Part shown: in pieces, positions 6,898 to 14,347 of the stretch | How positions within the stretch are numbered: the stretch's first letter is position 1 | How the letters are laid out: each line of letters begins with the position of its first letter | Source of the DNA: Betaproteobacteria bacterium | Lineage (GTDB): Bacteria > Pseudomonadota > Gammaproteobacteria > Burkholderiales > Burkholderiaceae_C | NCBI GenBank assembly: GCA_947448675.1 | Contig: CANFOR010000041.1 | Coordinates: forward strand, 1 to 15,862 | Direction of reading: 5' to 3' | Length of the DNA: 15,862 nt | Program-made: the position numbers and the translations under genes | The notes under the pieces: model-generated | What the model saw: the letters and a program-made list of their open reading frames with translations, nothing else | The model's database searches: none | Told to the model about the DNA's origin: nothing

Positions 6898-7941
6898 ATG
6901 CTTGTACTAGGTATTGAATCGTCGTGCGACGAAACTGGCGTGGCCTTGGTCGAATACTTTGGCCAGGGCACGCCCCGGCTCTTGGCCGACGCGCTGCACA
7001 GCCAAGTGGCCATGCACCAGGCCTATGGCGGTGTGGTGCCCGAGCTGGCCAGCCGCGACCACATTCGGCGCGTGCTGCCACTCACAAAAACCGTGCTAAG
7101 CCAAGCAGGGTGCGCGTTAGCAGCTATCGATTGCATAGCATTCACGCGCGGCCCAGGTCTGGCCGGGGCCTTGCTGGTGGGCGCGGGCGTGGCCTGCGCG
7201 CTGGGCGCGGCGCTGGGCAAGCCGGTGATCGGCATCCACCACTTAGAGGGCCATTTGCTCAGCCCTTTTTTAAGCGCTGACCCACCGGCCTTTCCCTTCT
7301 TGGCGCTCTTGGTCTCGGGCGGCCACACCCAGCTAATGCATGTCACCGACGTGGGCCAATACGAACTATTGGGCGAGAGCATTGACGATGCTGCCGGTGA
7401 GGCCTTTGACAAGTCGGCCAAGCTCTTGGGCCTGGGCTACCCCGGGGGCCCGGCCTTGGCGCAGTTAGCCGAGCAGGGCAATGCCACGGCCTTTGCCCTG
7501 CCCAGGCCGCTGTTGCACAGCGGCAATTTAGACTTTTCGTTTGCCGGGCTCAAAACCGCCGTGCTCACCCAAGTGCGCAAGCTAGAAGCCCAGGGCCCCG
7601 GCGTGCTGGAGGCCGCCCGCGCCGACGTAGCCGCCTCGGCCCAAGCTGCCATTACCGAAGTGCTGGTGAAAAAGTCGCTCGCCGCCCTGCAGCAAACCGG
7701 CCTGCAGCGCATGGTGGTGGCCGGTGGGGTAGGGGCCAACCGCAGCCTGCGCCAGCAGCTGAACGCCGCCGGTGCCAAACGTGGCGTGCGCGTGCACTAC
7801 CCCGAGCTGCACCTGTGCACCGACAATGGCGCCATGATCGCCCTGGCCGCAGCTCTGCGCCTGCAAAGCCAGCCCGGCTTGGCCAACACCACCTACGCTT
7901 TCGATGTGAAGCCGCGCTGGCCGCTGGAGCAGATTGGCTAG
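6898..7941 (+). CDS. tsaD: tRNA threonylcarbamoyladenosine transferase TsaD
   Basis: TsaD transfers the threonylcarbamoyl group to A37 of ANN-decoding tRNAs, with TsaB and TsaE. The 347-residue product matches the family throughout: GIESSCDETG at 5-14, the metal-binding histidines H115 and H119 in IHHLEGHLLSP, LVSGGHTQL at 138-146, the GEAFDKSAKLLGLGYPGGP segment, FSFAGLKTA, and the C-terminal TDNGAMIA with D309. No clear ribosome binding site precedes the ATG. A TACACT box lies at 6885-6890, so a very short or absent leader is possible but unproven. It is 46 bp after the response regulator. A hairpin repeat of the type found in the nearby intergenic regions lies within codons 72-84 without altering protein length. 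The stop is 5 bp from that of the convergent 508-residue gene. Confidence 0.98.
   Translation: MLVLGIESSCDETGVALVEYFGQGTPRLLADALHSQVAMHQAYGGVVPELASRDHIRRVLPLTKTVLSQAGCALAAIDCIAFTRGPGLAGALLVGAGVACALGAALGKPVIGIHHLEGHLLSPFLSADPPAFPFLALLVSGGHTQLMHVTDVGQYELLGESIDDAAGEAFDKSAKLLGLGYPGGPALAQLAEQGNATAFALPRPLLHSGNLDFSFAGLKTAVLTQVRKLEAQGPGVLEAARADVAASAQAAITEVLVKKSLAALQQTGLQRMVVAGGVGANRSLRQQLNAAGAKRGVRVHYPELHLCTDNGAMIALAAALRLQSQPGLANTTYAFDVKPRWPLEQIG
7112..7149 (+). repeat. Structured GCTAY/RTAGY repeat, copy A (inside tsaD)
   Basis: Outer arms GCGCGT (7112-7117) and ACGCGC (7144-7149) enclose inner arms GCTAT (7123-7127) and ATAGC (7135-7139) with a 7-nt loop. The outer-to-inner spacing on the left is 5 nt. 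The same layout occurs in copies B, C and D. It encodes part of TsaD (residues about 72-84) with no insertion relative to the family, so it may be chance or a sequence adopted by the gene. Confidence 0.5.
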
Positions 7942-7946
7942 GAACA

Positions 7947-9473
7947 TCAGCCAATGGGGCGTTTCTGGGTCAAGCCCTCGATGTTCTGGACTAGGCCACT
8001 GTGGTATTTGAACATTTCGGCCAAGCCTTGCTCGGTAGCCACGCGAAGTAGTTTATCGATAGCCTCTGGTTTGGGCGGTTCTCCAGGTTCTTGGCGTTTT
8101 TCATTGGCACCAAAATTGATGAGCAAGTGCTTCACAATGCTGCCCAGCACAAATTTTTCAATTTGTGGCGGTAATGGGTTACCTTCTTGCAGGGTTTTCT
8201 CTAAGCGTAGGCGCACTACTGGGTCGAGCAACTCCCAGAAGAACCATTGGCGTTGGGTGCATTGGCTGGCAATACGACCGAACACATCGCTGGCCTGTTC
8301 GCCCAGGTAAATGATGGGTAGGCGATCAACTGCGCTAGACAATTCCAGGTATTTGTTGGTCCATATGAGTGACCACCAAAGGGCATCACGCATGGCTTTT
8401 TGGGCATTGGGTGGAGCCAACCACACCGCCAAATTGAGGTAATAATTTTCGATTTGCTTGAGTGCTTTTTGCCCGGCAGGTGTTGCAATGTAGCCATTGT
8501 CATTGACCGGATCAGCGCTGGGGTCACCCAATAAGTCGATATCAAAAAAGTGGTGCCAAGTGGAATCTGCCGCGACACGGCCGATATCGGCCCGATGGCC
8601 ATCATAGGCAGAAATTACGCCAATCTCTTGCCCAACCCGTGTGGCGGCCGGATCTTTGATCCGCCCCCATGCAATGACTTCTGGTAATGGTTGATTGCCT
8701 GCTTTACTCGGCCACTCTGAGGCTGGAAAACTGCTTGGAATGATCGCTTCGCCTTCGTGTTCATGATCGGGTAATACGTTGATGGGGCCGTTGATGCCAC
8801 ACAGAATCGGATGCGGTGCCCAGCGTGATGAAAACGGGCGCGGAAAAAAGTCCCACAAAGGGTAGCGGCGCAGACGGATGCTTTGTGGAATGTCATCCGA
8901 TTGGTCATAAAAATCAAATATGCCATCGTGACCTCGTTCTAAGGTCGTGTTGTAGTCTGGAGCAACATTGTCTGGTGCGGGATATAAACGCATGCTGCCT
9001 GCGCGTGGCACTGTCCCAGATATACCTCGGCCCAATGAGGCGTGGTCACCGGTAGTGAGTACGCCACCGCCATGCTGCATGAAGTCGGTTATCGCTGTTA
9101 TTTCAGCAGGAGAAAGTAAGTTGACATAGGGCTGGTTGTTCGGCGAAACGCCGAATAGCCAAACCTGGTCAAAATTTGCGCTGAGATTGAGTTGATCCAG
9201 CGTTTTGTTTTGCTGCATCGCCGTGGAGTCAGCCCCCCGATTGACGGTTGTGACATCGAATTTCACCCAGTACCACAGCGAAGCCTGCAGCGTTGCGATG
9301 ACATGCTTCAGGCCATGAAAGCTACCCCCATCAAAGGATGCACCTTCCATGTAGAGTAAAACGCGCACATGCGCTGGGCGCGCCCAAGGCCAGTGGATGA
9401 ATGGGCTGTTGGCATTCCATCGTTCCAGAATCTGGGAATTTAGTATGTTTAGTTTGGCGTCTAAAGTAATCAT
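7947..9473 (-). CDS. Uncharacterised protein with an amidotransferase/ThuA-like N-terminal half
   Basis: A 508-residue protein of unknown function. The start is secure: GGAGG lies 4 bp before the ATG at 9473. The N-terminal half looks like an alpha/beta flavodoxin-like or class I amidotransferase-like fold: VRVLLYMEGASFDGG (36-50), DQVWLFGVSP (102-111), then AEITAITDFMQHGGGVLTTG (123-142) leading into GDHASLG (142-148) where an amidotransferase would have its cysteine elbow. No cysteine is there. Further blocks rich in His, Asp and Glu are DQSDDIPQ (190-197), LPDHEHEGE (234-242) and SAYDGHR to DSTWHHFFDIDL (288-314), which could be a metal or active site. Residues from about 355 on are helical and unfamiliar. 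No signal peptide or membrane span is seen. Spot counts of two 60-base lines give 40% and 53% GC against 67% in tsaD. Single gene, own promoter, opposite in strand to both neighbours. Confidence 0.85.
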   Translation of the reverse strand: MITLDAKLNILNSQILERWNANSPFIHWPWARPAHVRVLLYMEGASFDGGSFHGLKHVIATLQASLWYWVKFDVTTVNRGADSTAMQQNKTLDQLNLSANFDQVWLFGVSPNNQPYVNLLSPAEITAITDFMQHGGGVLTTGDHASLGRGISGTVPRAGSMRLYPAPDNVAPDYNTTLERGHDGIFDFYDQSDDIPQSIRLRRYPLWDFFPRPFSSRWAPHPILCGINGPINVLPDHEHEGEAIIPSSFPASEWPSKAGNQPLPEVIAWGRIKDPAATRVGQEIGVISAYDGHRADIGRVAADSTWHHFFDIDLLGDPSADPVNDNGYIATPAGQKALKQIENYYLNLAVWLAPPNAQKAMRDALWWSLIWTNKYLELSSAVDRLPIIYLGEQASDVFGRIASQCTQRQWFFWELLDPVVRLRLEKTLQEGNPLPPQIEKFVLGSIVKHLLINFGANEKRQEPGEPPKPEAIDKLLRVATEQGLAEMFKYHSGLVQNIEGLTQKRPIG

Positions 9474-9493
9474 AAAACCTCCGTGCGTTGCGA

Positions 9494-9543
9494 CAATGCA
9501 ACCTGGGCAATCTAAGACTGCATTGCGTACCCGTCAATGCAAC
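9494..9543. repeat. Direct repeats CAATGCAAC flanking the promoter of the 508-residue gene
   Basis: CAATGCAAC occurs at 9494-9502 and again at 9535-9543, 41 bp apart (close to four helical turns). An inverted relative, GCATTG, lies at 9520-9525 between them. Relative to the leftward promoter, one copy overlaps the -35 box and the other covers the predicted transcription start. This placement suggests binding sites for a regulator that loops or blocks the promoter; the regulator is unknown. Confidence 0.5.
9509..9537 (-). promoter_or_regulatory. Sigma-70-type promoter for the 508-residue gene
   Basis: Reading leftward, TTGACG (9532-9537) is followed after exactly 17 bp by TAGATT (9509-9514). 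These match the -35 and -10 consensus at 5 of 6 and 4 of 6 positions. Transcription would begin near 9502, giving a leader of about 29 nt that contains the GGAGG ribosome binding site. This is the best promoter match in the window. Confidence 0.65.
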
Positions 9544-9635
9544 TTGTCCATAGTTCTATGGAGGAAACAGGTGGATACACACAAAAGCTTTTAGGTCACG
9601 TTCTGCACAGTCTCGCCGCGTTCCAATGCGCACCC

Positions 9636-9641
9636 TAAAAT
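9636..9641 (+). promoter_or_regulatory. Possible -10 box for the flavoprotein gene
   Basis: TAAAAT matches the -10 consensus at 5 of 6 positions and lies 44 bp before the ATG at 9686. No acceptable -35 box is seen 16-18 bp upstream, so this is a weak call. The rest of 9541-9685 shows no gene or terminator. Confidence 0.25.
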
Positions 9642-9685
9642 AGACGCTTCCCCAGGTTTTGCTGCCGTGCAGGCAGTCACCCCCA

Positions 9686-11431
9686 ATGTCTATTGACTCT
9701 CGCACCTCTCGCCCTCACTCTTTACGCCTTACCGAGCTCAAACTCCCGCTCGACCATTCTGAAGACGCCTTGGCCGAAGCCATTGCGCGCACCCTGGGCA
9801 TTGCGCGCAGCCAGTTGCTGGGCTACACCGTCTACCGGCGTGGTTTTGATGCGCGCAAGAAGTCAGACATCCACTTCATTTACACGCTCGACGTACAAAC
9901 CAGCGATAACGCTGCGCTGCTGCAGCGCGCGCAAAGCCAGCCCAACCTGGCCACGCACCTAGCGCCCAGCCCCAACACGCAATACCGTTTTACGGCCCAA
10001 GCACCTGCGGGCTTTGCCGCCAGTGGCCAGCGCCCGGTGGTGATTGGCACCGGGCCTTGCGGCCTGTTTGCCGCACTAACCCTGGCGCAAATGGGTTTTT
10101 GCCCGCTGGTGCTGGAGCGCGGCAAAGCCGTGCGCGAGCGCACCAAAGACACTTGGGGCTTTTGGCGCAAAAGCCAGTTGCAGGCCGAGAGCAATGTGCA
10201 GTTTGGCGAAGGCGGCGCGGGCACGTTTAGCGACGGCAAGCTGTGGAGCCAGGTGAAAGACCCGCTCTTCCATGGCCGCAAGGTGCTGGAAGAGATGGTC
10301 AAGGGTGGCGCGCCGGATGAAATCATGTACGTGAGCAAGCCGCACATCGGCACCTTTCGGCTGGTCAAGGTGGTCGAATACATGCGCAGTGAGATCGAGC
10401 GCCTGGGCGGTCAGATTCGCTTTCAAAGCCGGGTGGAAGACCTGTTGATCGAGGGCGGCGCAGTGCGTGGCCTGACGCTGGCGGGTGGCGAACACCTGAG
10501 CGCCCGCCACGTGGTGCTGGCCATTGGTCACAGCGCGCGCGACACCTTTGAAATGCTGCACGCGCACGGCGTGTACGTCGAGGCCAAGCCCTTTAGCGTG
10601 GGCTTTCGCATCGAGCACCCGCAGGGCATGGTGGACCGCGCGCGCTTTGGCCCGTTTGCGGGCCACCCGATGCTGGGCGCGGCCGACTACAAGCTGGTGC
10701 ACCACGCCAAAAACGGCCGCTCGGTCTACAGCTTTTGCATGTGCCCCGGCGGCACCGTGGTGGCCGCCACCAGTGAGCTCGGGCGCGTGGTCACCAATGG
10801 CATGAGCCAATATTCGCGCAACGAGCGCAACGCCAATGCAGGCATTGTGGTGGGCATCAACCCAGCCGACTTTGACTTCGACGCGCTGGGCCAGCCGCTG
10901 GTGGCTCCGGGCCAGCGCGGGCATCCGCTGGCGGGCATTGCCTTTCAGCGCGCTTTGGAGTCGGGGGCCTATGTGCTGGGCGGCTCCACTTACGAGGCGC
11001 CTGCGCAGCGCGTGGGCGACTTTTTGGCGGGCCGGGCGTCTACCGCGCTGGGCGAGGTGCTGCCGTCTTACAAACCCGGCGTGCACTTGACCGACCTGGG
11101 CGCGGCGGCGCAGCCGAGCTTGCCGCTGTACGCCATTGCCGCCATTCGCGAAGCCATTCCGCAGTTTGCCAAACAGATCGCTGGTTTTGACATGCCCGAC
11201 GCGCTGCTCACCGGGGTGGAGACGCGTACCTCGTCGCCGATCCGCATCCAGCGTTTTGAAGACCGTGGTAGCGAGCGCCACCCGTTGCGCCTGCAGAGCA
11301 TCAACACCCTAGGCCTGTACCCGGCGGGCGAGGGTGCAGGCTATGCGGGCGGCATTATGTCGGCAGGGATTGACGGCATCAAGGTGGCCGAGGCGGTGGC
11401 GGCCAACATCTTGGCGGGCCCAGGCGGTTAA
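9686..11431 (+). CDS. FAD-dependent dehydrogenase-like flavoprotein
   Basis: A 581-residue flavoprotein. About 100 N-terminal residues form a separate region with LPLDHSEDALAEAIARTLG and YRRGFDARKK, which may bind RNA or a partner. The dinucleotide-binding motif GTGPCGLFAAL follows near residue 120, then LERGKAVRERTKDT and NVQFGEGGAGTFSDGKL. The C-terminal end has GLYPAGEGAGYAGGIMSAGIDGI, the usual second FAD contact. This layout matches the widespread family of uncharacterised FAD-dependent dehydrogenases; substrate and partner are unknown. The ATG at 9686 is preferred over an in-frame TTG nine codons upstream because it begins a normal polar N-terminus. GC and codon use match the housekeeping genes nearby, unlike the preceding 508-residue gene. 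Probably cytoplasmic. Confidence 0.88.
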   Translation: MSIDSRTSRPHSLRLTELKLPLDHSEDALAEAIARTLGIARSQLLGYTVYRRGFDARKKSDIHFIYTLDVQTSDNAALLQRAQSQPNLATHLAPSPNTQYRFTAQAPAGFAASGQRPVVIGTGPCGLFAALTLAQMGFCPLVLERGKAVRERTKDTWGFWRKSQLQAESNVQFGEGGAGTFSDGKLWSQVKDPLFHGRKVLEEMVKGGAPDEIMYVSKPHIGTFRLVKVVEYMRSEIERLGGQIRFQSRVEDLLIEGGAVRGLTLAGGEHLSARHVVLAIGHSARDTFEMLHAHGVYVEAKPFSVGFRIEHPQGMVDRARFGPFAGHPMLGAADYKLVHHAKNGRSVYSFCMCPGGTVVAATSELGRVVTNGMSQYSRNERNANAGIVVGINPADFDFDALGQPLVAPGQRGHPLAGIAFQRALESGAYVLGGSTYEAPAQRVGDFLAGRASTALGEVLPSYKPGVHLTDLGAAAQPSLPLYAIAAIREAIPQFAKQIAGFDMPDALLTGVETRTSSPIRIQRFEDRGSERHPLRLQSINTLGLYPAGEGAGYAGGIMSAGIDGIKVAEAVAANILAGPGG

Positions 11432-11489
11432 AATAGGCGTTTGGCATGCGGTTTTCATAGCAAAAAAGGCCGCCAAGGCGCACCAACAG

Positions 11490-11522
11490 TGCGTAACAAG
11501 CTATCAAATTTATAGTAATGCG
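11490..11522 (+). repeat. Structured GCTAY/RTAGY repeat, copy B (upstream of thrS)
   Basis: GCGT (11491-11494), 5 nt, GCTAT (11500-11504), 7-nt loop, ATAGT (11512-11516), 1 nt, then ATGCG (11518-11522). The inner arms pair with one G-U; the outer arms TGCGT (11490-11494) and ATGCG pair with two G-U wobbles. The right inner arm also contains TATAGT (11511-11516), a good -10 box, 42 bp-scale distance from the thrS start, so the repeat may serve as part of a thrS promoter. No fitting -35 box is seen. Confidence 0.55.
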
Positions 11523-11563
11523 CGGTCAACTCTGCGCTTTTGTTTTCTCTTCACAGGTTCAAT

Positions 11564-13495
11564 ATGGTTCAGATTACGCTTCCCGACGGCTCCCAGCGAG
11601 AATACCCCGGCCCAGTTACGGTGGCCGAAGTGGCGGCCTCCATCGGTGCTGGCCTGGCCAAAGCCGCGTTGGCGGGCAAGGTGCGATTGGCGGGCGAGGC
11701 GGCGGGCGTAGGCAAGGTGGTAGACACCAGTTACAGCATGGCGGGCCACAGCGTGCTGTCGATCATCACCGCCAAAGACGCCGACGGTCTAGAGGTGATT
11801 CGCCACAGCGCAGCCCACTTGCTGGCCTATGCGGTGAAAGAGCTGTTCCCCGAGGCGCAGGTCACCATTGGCCCGGTAATCGAAAACGGTTTTTACTACG
11901 ACTTTGCCTACAAACGGCCCTTCACCCCCGAAGACTTGGCCGCCATCGAAAAGAAAATGGCCGCCCTGGCCGCGCTCGACGAGCCGGTGACGCGCCGCGT
12001 GCTGCCACGCGACGAAGCGGTGGCCTATTTCAAAGGCCTGGGTGAGCACTACAAGGCCGAGATTATTGGCTCCATCCCAGCGGGCGAAGACGTGAGCCTG
12101 TACCGCGAAGGCAAGTTCGAAGACCTGTGCCGTGGCCCGCACGTGCCCAGCACGGGCAAGCTGAAATTTTTCAAGCTCATGAAGGTGGCCGGAGCCTACT
12201 GGCGCGGCGACCAAAAGAACGAACAACTGCAGCGCATCTACGGCACGGCCTGGGCCAGCAAAGACGACTTGCAAAACTACCTCACCCAGCTGGAAGAAGC
12301 CGAAAAGCGCGACCACCGCAAGCTGGGCCGCGAGCTCGATCTGTTCCACATCGATGAGCATTCGCCCGGCACGGTGTTTTGGCACCCCAAGGGCTGGACG
12401 CTGTGGCAAGAAGTGGAGCAGTACATGCGCCGCGTCTACCGCGACAACGGCTACCAAGAGGTTAAGGGCCCGCAGATCCTAGACAAAGCGCTCTGGGAAA
12501 AAACCGGCCATTGGGACAAGTACCGCGACAACATGTTCACCACCGAGAGTGAAAAGCGCGACTACGCATTGAAGCCGATGAACTGCCCCGGCCATATTTT
12601 GATCTTCAAGCAGGGCATCAAGAGCTACCGCGACCTGCCACTGCGCTATGGTGAATTTGGCCAGTGCCACCGCAACGAGCCCACCGGCGGCCTGCACGGC
12701 ATCATGCGCGTGCGCGGCTTCACGCAAGACGACGGCCATATTTTTTGCACCGAAGACATGATCTTGGCCGAATGCACGGCCTACACCACGCTCTTGCAAA
12801 AAGTCTATGCCGACTTTGGCTTCAAAAACATCATCTACAAAGTGGCCACCCGGCCCGCCGCGCGCATTGGCTCCGAAGAGAGCTGGGACAAGGCTGAGGC
12901 AGCCCTCATCGACAGCCTGCGCGCATCGGGCTGTGAATTTGAAATCTCGCCGGGTGACGGCGCGTTTTACGGCCCCAAGATCGAGTACACGCTCAAAGAC
13001 GCGATTGGCCGCCAGTGGCAGTGCGGCACCATGCAGGTCGATTTCTCGATGCCCGAGCGCCTCGACGCCGAATACGTGGGCATTGACGGCGCGCGGCATC
13101 GGCCGGTGATGCTGCACCGCGCCATCGTCGGCAGCTTGGAGCGTTTCATTGGAATTTTGATCGAAGAACACGCCGGCGCGCTGCCCACGTGGCTGGCACC
13201 GGCGCAGGTTCTGGTGCTCAATATCACCGACGCGCAGGCCGATTACGCCAAAGAAGTGGCTAAAACGCTGCAGAATCAAGGGCTTAGGGTCAGTTTAGAT
13301 CTGCGCAATGAGAAAATAACGTATAAAATACGCGAGCATTCGTTGCAAAAGCTTCCTTACATACTCGTTGTCGGCGACAAAGAGAAGGAAGCCCAAGCCG
13401 TTGCAGTGCGCGCCCGGGGCAACCAAGACCTCGGTGTGATGCCCCTCGAAGCCTTCTCCCAAAGAATTCTGAGTGACATTGCCCGCAAGGCTTAA
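11564..13495 (+). CDS. thrS: Threonine-tRNA ligase ThrS
   Basis: A full-length 643-residue class II synthetase that charges tRNA-Thr. Domains in order: TGS domain (residues 1 to about 62, starting VQITLPDGS), the editing domain with HSAAH (H81, H85) and its later CRGPHVPSTG, the catalytic core with the zinc ligand C341 in MNCPGH, the RNEPTGGLHGIMRVRGFTQDD block (motif 2), and HRAIVGSLERFIGILIEEH (motif 3), then the anticodon-binding domain. I chose the ATG at 11564: it gives the standard N-terminus, whereas an in-frame start 8 codons upstream adds residues outside the family. The ribosome binding site is weak (AGG about 8 bp upstream). First gene of the translation cluster, 132 bp after the flavoprotein. 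Confidence 0.98.
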   Translation: MVQITLPDGSQREYPGPVTVAEVAASIGAGLAKAALAGKVRLAGEAAGVGKVVDTSYSMAGHSVLSIITAKDADGLEVIRHSAAHLLAYAVKELFPEAQVTIGPVIENGFYYDFAYKRPFTPEDLAAIEKKMAALAALDEPVTRRVLPRDEAVAYFKGLGEHYKAEIIGSIPAGEDVSLYREGKFEDLCRGPHVPSTGKLKFFKLMKVAGAYWRGDQKNEQLQRIYGTAWASKDDLQNYLTQLEEAEKRDHRKLGRELDLFHIDEHSPGTVFWHPKGWTLWQEVEQYMRRVYRDNGYQEVKGPQILDKALWEKTGHWDKYRDNMFTTESEKRDYALKPMNCPGHILIFKQGIKSYRDLPLRYGEFGQCHRNEPTGGLHGIMRVRGFTQDDGHIFCTEDMILAECTAYTTLLQKVYADFGFKNIIYKVATRPAARIGSEESWDKAEAALIDSLRASGCEFEISPGDGAFYGPKIEYTLKDAIGRQWQCGTMQVDFSMPERLDAEYVGIDGARHRPVMLHRAIVGSLERFIGILIEEHAGALPTWLAPAQVLVLNITDAQADYAKEVAKTLQNQGLRVSLDLRNEKITYKIREHSLQKLPYILVVGDKEKEAQAVAVRARGNQDLGVMPLEAFSQRILSDIARKA

Positions 13496-13543
13496 TTTCG
13501 CAAGAAATAAGCCTTGATTTGGTCGTTTACCCGCGCCGGTTGT

Positions 13544-13575
13544 GCGTAAGCAGCTACAGTTTTTGTAGCAAACGT
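13544..13575 (+). repeat. Structured GCTAY/RTAGY repeat, copy C (thrS-infC gap)
   Basis: GCGT (13544-13547), 5 nt, GCTAC (13553-13557), 7-nt loop AGTTTTT, GTAGC (13565-13569), 2 nt, ACGT (13572-13575). The inner stem is perfect; the outer arms pair with one G-U. It lies in the 96-bp gap between thrS and infC and ends only a few bases before the infC ribosome binding site, so its folding could affect infC translation. Confidence 0.6.
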
Positions 13576-13591
13576 AAAAAGGATTTGAGCC

Positions 13592-14203
13592 ATCGCTACT
13601 GAATTTCGCAACCCGCGCCAGCGGGAAGAACGCAAGCACCGGTTGAACCGGGAGATCATGGCCCCAGAGCTGCGCGTCTCGGGCCCCGACAATGAGCCCA
13701 TGGGCATCATGAACACCAATGAGGCCTTGCGCCTGGCCGGTGAGATGGACGTGGACTTGGTGGAGATTTCCCCGACCGCCGTGCCACCCGTTGCCCGGCT
13801 CATGGACTACGGCAAGTTCAAGTACCAAGAGCAAAAGCGTGCTGCGGAAGCCAAAGCGAAGCAAACGGTCATTGAGATCAAAGAAATTAAGTTCCGCCCC
13901 GGCACCGACGACGGTGACTACAACATCAAGGTGCGCAATATCCGGCGCTTCTTGGCCGAGGGTGACAAGTGCAAGATCACTCTGCGCTTTCGGGGCCGCG
14001 AGATCACGCACCAAGAGCTGGGCATGGCCTTGCTCAACCGGATTCGTGACGAGTTGGCAGACATCATCGTCGTCGAGCAGTTTCCCAAGCTCGAAGGTCG
14101 CCAGATGATCATGATGATCGCACCGGGCAAGAAGAAACCGGGCGCAGCCAAGCCGGTAGCCGCAGAGCCGTCTGCCCCAGTTGCCCAAGCGGCCACGGCG
14201 TAA
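13592..14203 (+). CDS. infC: Translation initiation factor IF3, rare ATC start
   Basis: IF3 binds the 30S subunit and checks the initiator tRNA and start codon. The product of 203 residues begins (fM)ATEFRNPRQREERKHRLNREIM, as expected for this group, only if translation starts at ATC (13592). The ribosome binding site AAGGA (13579-13583) sits 8 bp upstream. The first TTG or ATG in frame (13643 and later) would remove the N-terminal residues and lacks such a site. Use of AUU/AUC/AUA starts is a known feature of infC and lets IF3 repress its own synthesis. Family landmarks are DNEPMGIM, LMDYGKFKYQEQKR and IKVRNIRRFLAEGDK. The C-terminal tail (about 20 residues) is Ala/Pro/Lys rich. The second gene of the cluster. 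Confidence 0.96.
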   Translation: MATEFRNPRQREERKHRLNREIMAPELRVSGPDNEPMGIMNTNEALRLAGEMDVDLVEISPTAVPPVARLMDYGKFKYQEQKRAAEAKAKQTVIEIKEIKFRPGTDDGDYNIKVRNIRRFLAEGDKCKITLRFRGREITHQELGMALLNRIRDELADIIVVEQFPKLEGRQMIMMIAPGKKKPGAAKPVAAEPSAPVAQAATA

Positions 14204-14347
14204 GCGGTAAAAAATTTGGGTTAGCAGGTTTGGTCGCCTGCTGACGCAAACGGTGAATGCAAATTCGCCAAACAAGTAGCTCAGGGCCTACAAGACAGCA
14301 AAGGGTTTGCTGGCGCCTCGTGAGCACAAAGTAAAAGGAGCATTTAC
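14204..14347 (+). promoter_or_regulatory. Structured leader of rpmI-rplT
   Basis: This 144-nt gap holds three hairpins and no gene: AGCAGG/CCTGCT (14223-14228 with 14237-14242, 8-nt loop), GTAG/CTAC (14276-14279 with 14288-14291), and a perfect CAGCAAA-GGG-TTTGCTG (14296-14312). None is followed by a T-run. In E. coli and Bacillus, L20 represses rpmI-rplT by binding the leader RNA; this leader is a candidate for the same control, though it was not matched to a known L20 leader fold. The rpmI ribosome binding site AAGGAG is at 14335-14340. Confidence 0.45.

Noticed and set aside
9474..9685. Transposon or integrase remnant beside the 508-residue gene
   Set aside because: No terminal inverted repeats, target-site duplication or transposase fragment could be seen at either edge.
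10076..11281. Long open frame of about 400 codons on the minus strand opposite the flavoprotein gene
   Set aside because: Composition is that of an antisense shadow of a high-GC gene, with no recognisable motifs or ribosome binding site, and the plus strand encodes a clear family member.
11520..11550. GCGC-10 nt-GCGC followed by TTTTGTTTTCT as a terminator for the flavoprotein gene
   Set aside because: A 4-bp stem with a 10-nt loop is not a convincing terminator, although the T-rich tail is notable.
13295..14275. Minus-strand open frame of 326 codons across the thrS end and infC
   Set aside because: It runs antisense through two certain genes and their gap and has no family resemblance.
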